Positions 1 to 5,387 of a stretch of 7,936 nucleotides of DNA are shown piece by piece. This DNA is from an uncultured Bacteroidales bacterium (GTDB lineage: Bacteria; Bacteroidota; Bacteroidia; Bacteroidales; UBA932). Made by a program: the position numbers and the translations under genes. Position 1 is the stretch's first letter. Every line of letters begins with the position of its first letter. Below the pieces are notes generated by a model. The model was not told the origin of the DNA, made no database searches, and saw only the letters and a list, made by a program, of their open reading frames with translations. The DNA is taken from NCBI GenBank assembly GCA_937906795.1, contig CALCUQ010000301.1:1-7936 (forward strand), given 5' to 3'.

Positions 1-1
1 T

Positions 2-748
2 GCAATCCTTGAGATACGCGGCGGCACAGGCGGTGACGAAGCTGCAATCTTTGCAGGAGACCTGTTCCGCATGTACAGCAAATTTGCAGAAAAGAAAGGT
101 TGGCGCATCGAGGTGACCAGCCAGTCGGAAGGTACTTCCGGCGGATTCAAGGAATTGATCTGCAAAGTGAGCGGCAGTGGTGTTTATGGGGTGTTGAAAT
201 ACGAGAGTGGGGTTCACCGTGTCCAACGGGTGCCTCAGACCGAAACACAAGGCCGGGTACATACTTCGGCTGCTTCCGTGGCTGTATTGCCGGAGGCCGA
301 CGAGTTTGACGTGGAACTGAACATGAACGATATCCGTAAAGATACATTCTGTTCATCCGGTCCTGGCGGACAGTCTGTGAACACAACGTATTCCGCCATC
401 CGTCTGACCCACATCCCTACCGGTATCGTGGTACAATGCCAGGATGAAAAATCCCAGTTGAAGAACTTTGACAAGGCTTTGTCAGAATTGCGTACCCGTC
501 TTTACAACATGGAGTACGAAAAATACCTCAACGAAATCTCAGCAAAACGGAAAACCATGGTTTCTACCGGTGACCGTTCTGCAAAGATCCGTACATACAA
601 CTATCCTCAGAGCCGTGTTACCGACCACCGTATAAACTGGACAATGTACAACCTTCCGGTGTTTATGGATGGTGCAATCCAGGAGGTCATTGACCAGCTG
701 CAGATTTCGGAGAATGCAGAGAGACTCAAGGAGAGTGAGACAGAGTAG
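2..748 (+). CDS. prfA: Peptide chain release factor 1 (RF1), 5' end cut by window
   Basis: RF1 recognises UAA and UAG stop codons on the ribosome and triggers peptidyl-tRNA hydrolysis in the cytoplasm. The frame is open from base 2 and gives 248 visible residues. RF1 is usually about 360 residues, so roughly the first 110 (most of domain 1) lie outside the window. The visible part starts in the conserved stretch AILEIRGGTGGDEAAIFAGD. The anticodon-type tripeptide is PQT at 233-241, which fits the RF1 PxT pattern and not the SPF of RF2. The catalytic GGQ loop is encoded at 365-373 within SSGPGGQSVNTT, followed by the typical QCQDEKSQ and TGDRSAKIRTYNYPQ segments. The stop is TAG at 746-748. 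The ATG at 71 is internal (Met-Tyr-Ser-Lys after DLFR), not the start. No clear terminator follows, and the next gene is unrelated to translation. Identification is secure. Confidence 0.97.
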   Translation, partial: AILEIRGGTGGDEAAIFAGDLFRMYSKFAEKKGWRIEVTSQSEGTSGGFKELICKVSGSGVYGVLKYESGVHRVQRVPQTETQGRVHTSAASVAVLPEADEFDVELNMNDIRKDTFCSSGPGGQSVNTTYSAIRLTHIPTGIVVQCQDEKSQLKNFDKALSELRTRLYNMEYEKYLNEISAKRKTMVSTGDRSAKIRTYNYPQSRVTDHRINWTMYNLPVFMDGAIQEVIDQLQISENAERLKESETE

Positions 749-764
749 CCTCGAGATCCTGGCG

Positions 765-792
765 TTTGTGTTTGTTCTCCAACCTATATTTG
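765..792 (+). promoter_or_regulatory. Possible Bacteroidales-type promoter downstream of prfA
   Basis: TATATTTG at 785-792 matches the Bacteroides -7 consensus TAnnTTTG. A TTTG at 765-768 could serve as the -33 element, but the 16-base spacing is shorter than the usual 19 or more. If active, it would transcribe the TGCRCAA repeat region beginning near base 800, where no protein gene is evident. Weak evidence, since the motif is short and AT-rich. Confidence 0.25.
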
Positions 793-808
793 TTGCTATG
801 CTGAACTT

Positions 809-939
809 TGTGCAAGAAATGCCCACAGATTGCGCAAAGATTCAAAAGATATTCATGTTTGCGCAAAAATAGGCCCGAAACTGCACAATGTTAGGCATAC
901 TGCGCAAGATTGTGCAGAAAAGCAATGAATCCTGCACAA
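809..939. repeat. Cluster of TGCRCAA heptamers, two as TTGCGCAA palindromes
   Basis: Seven related heptamers lie in about 130 bases: TGTGCAA at 809-815, TGCGCAA at 831-837, 860-866 and 901-907, TGCACAA at 882-888 and 933-939, and the inverted copy TTGTGCA at 910-916. Two of them form the perfect palindrome TTGCGCAA (830-837 and 859-866, the latter extending to the 10-base palindrome TTTGCGCAAA at 858-867). Start-to-start spacings of the direct copies are 22, 29, 22, 19 and 32 bases. What is visible is the repetition; a role as binding sites for a dimeric regulator, or as structured RNA, is inference. No comparable cluster was noticed elsewhere in the window. Confidence 0.6.
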
Positions 940-943
940 TCTT
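906..943. repeat. Perfect 12-bp inverted repeat (potential hairpin)
   Basis: AAGATTGTGCAG at 906-917 is the exact reverse complement of CTGCACAATCTT at 932-943, with a 14-base loop. The stem is not followed by a T run on either strand (TATG on plus, GCGCAG on minus), so it is not a canonical rho-independent terminator. The left arm can also pair over 9 bases with CTGCACAAT at 881-889, which makes two mutually exclusive hairpins. It sits 24 bases past the stop codon of the antisense frame at 968-1204, so it could mark the end of that transcript. Function unknown. Confidence 0.6.
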
Positions 944-967
944 TATGTAATGTATTTGTCTTTATCT

Positions 968-1204
968 TTATCTCAGATAGTAATCTACGCTGGTTACAAC
1001 ACGTACATTCTTTATGTATGGGGTGTTGCTGTCGCGGTTGGTTACCGTAAACTGGCCCTGGGATGCTTTCTTTATTTTGCTAAGGCGGCTTTTGGAGTCT
1101 TCTGCAAATTTCTGGGCTACCTGGCGAGCGTTGGCGGTGGCAACATAAATGATGCCGTTTTGATTTTTAGGACAGCGAGGCTTTAAAATTCGTATATTTG
1201 GCAA
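968..1204 (-). pseudogene. Orphan minus-strand reading frame without ATG, possible gene remnant
   Basis: I do not recognise this protein. The frame stays open from 1246 down to its TAA at 968-970 (minus strand) but contains no ATG; the only candidate start near its beginning is TTG at 1202-1204, giving 78 residues. The product is Lys/Arg-rich and soluble-looking, with segments such as GIIYVATANARQVAQKFAED and ending VVTSVDYYLR. Its codons (many GCC, AAC, CGC, AGC, CAG, ACC) look like real coding usage, and the opposite plus-strand frame is a hydrophobic string typical of a shadow. It may be a 5'-truncated remnant of a gene lost when the operon became neighbour to prfA, or a small gene with a rare start. 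The probable operon promoter overlaps its 5' end. It could also be chance. Confidence 0.3.
1167..1200 (+). promoter_or_regulatory. Likely operon promoter (Bacteroidales -33/-7 type)
   Basis: TATATTTG at 1193-1200 matches the Bacteroides -7 consensus TAnnTTTG exactly. A T-rich segment ending TTAG at 1167-1170 lies 22 bases upstream and could serve as a degenerate -33 box; the nearest perfect TTTG (1159-1162) is 30 bases upstream, which is too far. Transcription would begin a few bases after 1200 and leave a leader of roughly 30 bases before the ATG at 1240. The leader is A-rich with no clear Shine-Dalgarno, as is common in this phylum. Because the downstream genes are spaced 16-23 bases apart, this is the most plausible promoter for all four. 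Confidence 0.5.
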
Positions 1205-1239
1205 ATCTGGAAATGAATAACCGTAAATAATCTGATAAT

Positions 1240-3054
1240 ATGAAAGCTAAGATTCTGATTGTAGCAGCGTTGTTCCTTTCTGTTGTCGCTTTTGCACAAC
1301 AGCCGCGCGCTGAGTATCCACGTCCGCAATTTGAGAGGGCAGACTGGATGAATTTGAATGGAGAATGGAGTTTTACCCTTGATTTGGCTGATACAGGCCA
1401 CGAAAGGGATTTTGTCAACAGCAAAGGTTTTGATGGAAAGATCATTGTCCCTTTTGCTCCGGAGAGCAAATTGTCGGGAATAGAGCATAAAGAATTCATA
1501 AATGCAGTGTGGTATCAACGTATAATTCAGATTCCTGCCCAGTGGAAGGGCAAGAATGTGAAGCTGAATTTTGGTGCAGTGTTCTATGAATCAGAAATTT
1601 TCATTGACGGCAAGTTTGTGGGACGCCATTATGGCGGATCGGATTCGTTCTCATTTGACATTACAGAGTTTGTGGCAGACGGTAAAGAGCATAACCTTGT
1701 GGTTCATGCAGAGAGTGATTTGAGGTCTGAGGATTTGCCATCGGGAAAACAGTCACATAAACTATATTCTCATGTTTGTATGTATACCCGTACTACAGGT
1801 ATCTGGCAGACTGTATGGATGGAGGCGGTGAATCCTTGCGGCCTTGAGAGGGTACAGGTATTTACAGATATTGACCAGAACCAGATTGTGGTTACCCCTA
1901 CTTTCTACAATTTGGTCAATGGTAACCGATTTTGCATTAGTGTAAAGGATGGCGGTAAAGTGGTGGCCAAGGCAGATGTGGTTGCTTCGCAGGGTATCCC
2001 GGTGGTTGTTCCTTTAAAGAAACCAAAACTTTGGAGCCCTGAATCACCGTTCCTGTATGATGTGGTTTATGAGGTTAAGGATGCTTCTGGTAATGTGCTT
2101 GACAAAGTAGATGCATATGTGGGCATGCGCAAGATTCACATAGACGGTACTCAAATTTATCTCAATAACAAGCCATACTACCAGCGCCTTGTCCTTGACC
2201 AGGGTTTTTATCCCGACGGAGTATGGACAGCCCCTTCTGATGAGGCATTGAGGGGAGACATTGAGATGTCCATGGCAGCCGGATTCAACGGAGCACGCCT
2301 TCACCAGAAAGTGTTTGAGGAGCGTTTCTACTATTGGGCAGACAAATTGGGTTACCTTGTATGGGGAGAAATGGCCTCTTGGGGCAAGAATTCAAGTTCA
2401 GTGGCGGCAGCACGCAATTTTATCTCCGAGTGGACAAATGTAGTGGTGCGGGACCGCAACCATCCGGCACTTGTAACCTGGACACCGTTCAATGAGGAGT
2501 GGGAGGCAACAACCAACCAGATGGGACGTTTCCTTACAGATGTGTATGAACTTACCCGTAAGCTGGACCCTTCACGTCCTGTAAATACCGTGAGCGGTGG
2601 TTTGTATGTGATTTCTGATTTCTGTACAACCCACAGCTACCAGCAGGATGGGGAGAAATTGCACAAAATGTTGTTTGACGGGGAGAAATTCTATCAGCCA
2701 CAGGCACCGGGCAAAATAAATGCAAACACTTTGGACCATCTGTATTATGATGGTAAAGTCCCTTATATAATTGATGAGTTCGGCGGTATCAAATGTGCGG
2801 AGGCAAACCCTTCAAAAGAGAATGCTTGGGGTTATGGTGATGCTGCAATTACTAAAGAGGATTTCTATAAACGCCTGGAGTCACAGGTTAAGGCAATTGT
2901 AAGCCACAGCGACAAGATTTGCGGATTCTGCTATACCCAGCTTACTGATGTTGAGCAGGAGCAGAACGGTATCTATTATTTCAACCGTAAAGCCAAATAC
3001 GATATGGAGCGTGTGCGCAAGATATTCCAGATGGCATTGCCACAGACAAAATAA
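1240..3054 (+). CDS. Secreted glycoside hydrolase family 2 enzyme, probable beta-galactosidase-like
   Basis: This 604-residue exported retaining exo-glycosidase belongs to family GH2. Residues 1-19 are a signal peptide with a probable signal peptidase I cut after AFA (A19/Q20) and no lipobox, suggesting a periplasmic enzyme. Domains in order are a sugar-binding jelly roll with the NLNGEWSF motif (about 30-190), an Ig-like sandwich (about 195-300) and a TIM barrel (about 300-600). The acid/base is Glu419 in TPFNEEW and the nucleophile is Glu513 in IIDEFGG. The NxKG pair that defines beta-glucuronidases is not seen near the QLTDVEQEQNG segment, so glucuronidase activity is unlikely. The barrel carries LHQKVFEERF in place of the CSHYP motif of LacZ, so it is a different GH2 subgroup from the last gene here. 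Specificity for beta-galactosides is inferred from the galK/galM/lacZ neighbours, and arabinopyranosides or other sugars remain possible. It is first in the operon, 23 bases before galK. Confidence 0.85.
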   Translation: MKAKILIVAALFLSVVAFAQQPRAEYPRPQFERADWMNLNGEWSFTLDLADTGHERDFVNSKGFDGKIIVPFAPESKLSGIEHKEFINAVWYQRIIQIPAQWKGKNVKLNFGAVFYESEIFIDGKFVGRHYGGSDSFSFDITEFVADGKEHNLVVHAESDLRSEDLPSGKQSHKLYSHVCMYTRTTGIWQTVWMEAVNPCGLERVQVFTDIDQNQIVVTPTFYNLVNGNRFCISVKDGGKVVAKADVVASQGIPVVVPLKKPKLWSPESPFLYDVVYEVKDASGNVLDKVDAYVGMRKIHIDGTQIYLNNKPYYQRLVLDQGFYPDGVWTAPSDEALRGDIEMSMAAGFNGARLHQKVFEERFYYWADKLGYLVWGEMASWGKNSSSVAAARNFISEWTNVVVRDRNHPALVTWTPFNEEWEATTNQMGRFLTDVYELTRKLDPSRPVNTVSGGLYVISDFCTTHSYQQDGEKLHKMLFDGEKFYQPQAPGKINANTLDHLYYDGKVPYIIDEFGGIKCAEANPSKENAWGYGDAAITKEDFYKRLESQVKAIVSHSDKICGFCYTQLTDVEQEQNGIYYFNRKAKYDMERVRKIFQMALPQTK

Positions 3055-3077
3055 TTTGGGAAACTATAAAATTTGAC

Positions 3078-4226
3078 ATGATGGACATTAAACTTATACG
3101 TGACAAATTTGCAGAGCATTTTGCAACTGAAGGTGAACTTTATACATCACCTGGCAGAATCAACCTTATTGGTGAGCATACAGATTATAATGGCGGTTTT
3201 GTATTTCCAGGTGCCATTGACAAGGCAATGGTAGCTGAGATAAAACCGAACGGTACTGAGAAGATACGTGCATATTCCGTAGACTTGCAGGATTATGCTG
3301 AGTTCGGGCTTAATGAAGAGGACAAGCCTGCTGCATCGTGGGCATGCTATATTTTTGGAGTGGCTCGTGAGATACTCAAACGTGGTGGCGTTGTAAAAGG
3401 TTTTGATACAGCATTTGCAGGTGATGTTCCCCTTGGAGCAGGCATGTCATCTTCTGCAGCATTGGAATCCACTTATGCATTTGCACTTAACCATATTTTC
3501 AATGAGGACAAGATAGACAAGTTTGAACTTGCCCGCATAGGACAGTCTACAGAGCATAATTACTGTGGCGTGAAATGTGGAATTATGGACCAGTTTGCAT
3601 CAGTTTTTGGGAAAAAGGGAAATTTGATGCGTCTGGATTGTCTCTCTATGGATTTTGAGTACTTCCCGTTTGATCCGGAAAAATTCGGATACCGTCTTGT
3701 GTTGCTTGATTCTGTAGTAAAACATGAACTTGTTGGTTCTCCTTACAACAGACGCCGTGAGTCTTGTGAGAGGGTTGCTGCAATGTTGGGTCAGGAGACT
3801 TTGCGCGGTGCAACTATGGAGAAACTGGATGCCATAAAGGATAAAATTTCAGATGAGGATTATATGCGTGCCCGCTATGTGATTGGTGAGGAGAAACGTG
3901 TATTGGATGTTTGTGCCGCTTTGGAGGCAGGTGACCTTGAGACTGTAGGTGAGCGTATGTACCAGACCCATTGGGGTATGTCAAAAGATTATGAGGTGAG
4001 CTGTGAGGAGCTTGACCTTTTGGCCACTATAGCAAAAGAGTGCGGTGTTACCGGTTCCCGCATTATGGGAGGCGGATTTGGAGGCTGTACCATCAACCTT
4101 GTAAAGAGCGGCCTGTATGATGCATTCATTGCAACAGCCAAAGAGAAATTCTGCGCTGCGTACGGCCACGAACCTAAAGTTTACGATGTGGTAATCTCTG
4201 ATGGAGCCCGTAAACTTGAAATCTGA
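3078..4226 (+). CDS. galK: Galactokinase
   Basis: This cytoplasmic GHMP-family kinase converts alpha-D-galactose and ATP to galactose-1-phosphate, the first committed step of the Leloir pathway. At 382 residues it is full length for the family. The galactokinase signature GRINLIGEHTDYN lies at residues 26-38 and includes Arg27, expected to stabilise the transition state. The ATP-binding GHMP motif PLGAGMSSSAALE is at 118-130, the catalytic base is Asp171 in GIMDQF, and the third motif GSRIMGGGFGGCTI is at 326-339. There is no signal peptide. ATG codons at 3078 and 3081 are adjacent, and either could be the start. It lies 23 bases after the GH2 gene and 23 before galM. The preceding spacer lacks a strong Shine-Dalgarno. 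No truncation or missing key residue was seen, and the identification is very firm. Confidence 0.97.
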   Translation: MMDIKLIRDKFAEHFATEGELYTSPGRINLIGEHTDYNGGFVFPGAIDKAMVAEIKPNGTEKIRAYSVDLQDYAEFGLNEEDKPAASWACYIFGVAREILKRGGVVKGFDTAFAGDVPLGAGMSSSAALESTYAFALNHIFNEDKIDKFELARIGQSTEHNYCGVKCGIMDQFASVFGKKGNLMRLDCLSMDFEYFPFDPEKFGYRLVLLDSVVKHELVGSPYNRRRESCERVAAMLGQETLRGATMEKLDAIKDKISDEDYMRARYVIGEEKRVLDVCAALEAGDLETVGERMYQTHWGMSKDYEVSCEELDLLATIAKECGVTGSRIMGGGFGGCTINLVKSGLYDAFIATAKEKFCAAYGHEPKVYDVVISDGARKLEI

Positions 4227-4249
4227 GATAAAATAAATTTGGAGATGTT

Positions 4250-5371
4250 ATGAAAAAATTGGCAATTATGGCTTTAGCTTGTACACTTATGGCATCGTGC
4301 GGAAAGAGTGATGCCCCTGTCCTTTTTCCACAGGAAAATTTCCAGACTACAGTAGACGGTAAGGAGGTATCAATATATACACTCAAAGCTGGTGACATTA
4401 CAATGCAGGTAACCAACTTTGGAGCACGTGTAGTTTCATTGTGGACCCCCGACAGAGATGGTAAATTTGATGATATTGTATTGGGATACAATAATATAGA
4501 TAATTATGTAAACAATCCTGGTGAGCGTTTTCTTGGAGCTGTTGTAGGTCCTTATGCAAACAGGATTGCGAACGGTACATACACCATAGGGGAAGAGGTG
4601 TACAATTTCCCTCAGAACAATAACGGTCAGACACTTCACGGAGGCCTTAAAGGTCTTGATATGGTGGTTTGGGATGTTAAGGAGGCAAAGGATGATTCAA
4701 TTGTTTTGTTCTATATGCGTCCCGACGGGCAGGACGGTATGCCGGGAAACCTTTCAATTACAATGACCTATACTCTTACCCCTGAAAATGAGTTTAGAGT
4801 GGATTACCTTGCTACAACAGACAAGGCTACCCATGTGAACATTTCACACCACTCATTCTTCAATCTTAAAGGAGAGGGCAATGGAACAATTGAGGATCTT
4901 GAAATGGTGATCAATGCTTCTGCCACTACACCGGTAAATGAGGTGCTTATCCCTTCCGGAGAGATTGCAGACGTTACAGGAACACCGTTTGATTTCCGTC
5001 AGCCTCATATTATTGGTGAAAGGATAAATGCAGACAATGAGCAGATTAAGTTTGGTGCAGGTTATGACCACAACTGGGTACTGGATAAGAAAGGTGAGGG
5101 AGTGGAGTTTGCAGCATCTGTTTATGAGTCCAATTCAGGCAGGTTCATGTCTGTATATACAGACCAGCCGGGTATACAGTTCTACAGCGGAAACTTCTTT
5201 GATGGAACCTCAAAAGGCAAGTATGGCAAAGAGCTCCGTTATAGGGAGTCGATAGCATTGGAGACACAGAAATTCCCGGATACACCTCATCACAGCAATT
5301 TCCCTTCTACATTGCTTAATCCTGGAGATACATATACACACACATGCGTATATAAATTTGAAGTTAAATAG
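4250..5371 (+). CDS. galM: Aldose 1-epimerase (galactose mutarotase), predicted lipoprotein
   Basis: This enzyme interconverts beta- and alpha-D-galactose, supplying the alpha anomer that galactokinase needs. It has 373 residues. Residues 1-17 form a lipoprotein signal peptide with lipobox MASC and the lipidated Cys17, so the enzyme should be membrane-anchored outside the cytoplasm, unlike cytoplasmic E. coli GalM. Expected catalytic and substrate residues are present: His130 in TLHGG, His201 in NISHHSFFNL (aligned with the catalytic acid of known mutarotases), Asp273 in GYDHNW and the base Glu338 in ALETQKFPD. A GGAG Shine-Dalgarno-like sequence at 4241-4244, five bases before the ATG, supports the start at 4250. 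The gene is 23 bases after galK and 16 before lacZ. Its position between galK and an exported beta-galactosidase fits mutarotation of released beta-galactose before uptake. Confidence 0.95.
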   Translation: MKKLAIMALACTLMASCGKSDAPVLFPQENFQTTVDGKEVSIYTLKAGDITMQVTNFGARVVSLWTPDRDGKFDDIVLGYNNIDNYVNNPGERFLGAVVGPYANRIANGTYTIGEEVYNFPQNNNGQTLHGGLKGLDMVVWDVKEAKDDSIVLFYMRPDGQDGMPGNLSITMTYTLTPENEFRVDYLATTDKATHVNISHHSFFNLKGEGNGTIEDLEMVINASATTPVNEVLIPSGEIADVTGTPFDFRQPHIIGERINADNEQIKFGAGYDHNWVLDKKGEGVEFAASVYESNSGRFMSVYTDQPGIQFYSGNFFDGTSKGKYGKELRYRESIALETQKFPDTPHHSNFPSTLLNPGDTYTHTCVYKFEVK

Positions 5372-5387
5372 TATTTGGAATATTGGT

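Larger units (their letters stand above)
749..1239. other. Long intergenic region between prfA and the galactoside operon
   Basis: This 491-base gap has no convincing plus-strand gene. From left to right it holds a TATATTTG box (785-792), a cluster of TGCRCAA heptamers (809-939), a 12-bp inverted repeat (906-943), a short tandem CTTTAT pair (960-971), an open minus-strand frame without ATG (968-1204), and a second TATATTTG box (1193-1200) that probably drives the downstream operon. No tRNA-like or rRNA-like sequence was recognised. No stem followed by a T tract was seen, so termination after prfA is not explained by an obvious intrinsic terminator. Confidence 0.8.

Noticed and set aside
906..943. 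Rho-independent terminator for prfA
   Set aside because: The 12-bp stem is perfect but has a 14-base loop, modest GC content and no T tract after it on either strand, and it lies about 160 bases past the prfA stop. Kept only as an inverted repeat.
809..943. CRISPR array
   Set aside because: The repeated unit is only 7-8 bases, spacing is irregular (19-32 bases), copies are in both orientations and no cas gene is present.
950..1186. Plus-strand 78-residue frame with hydrophobic, membrane-like sequence
   Set aside because: It lies opposite the coding-like minus frame at 968-1204, and its hydrophobic, Gly/Tyr/Ala-rich string looks like the antisense shadow of that frame. No support for a real membrane protein.
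4234..4241. TAAATTTG resembling a -7 promoter box before galM
   Set aside because: It ends only eight bases before the galM start, has no TTTG at proper -33 spacing, and sits in a 23-base spacer of a tight operon. Probably chance in AT-rich spacer sequence.
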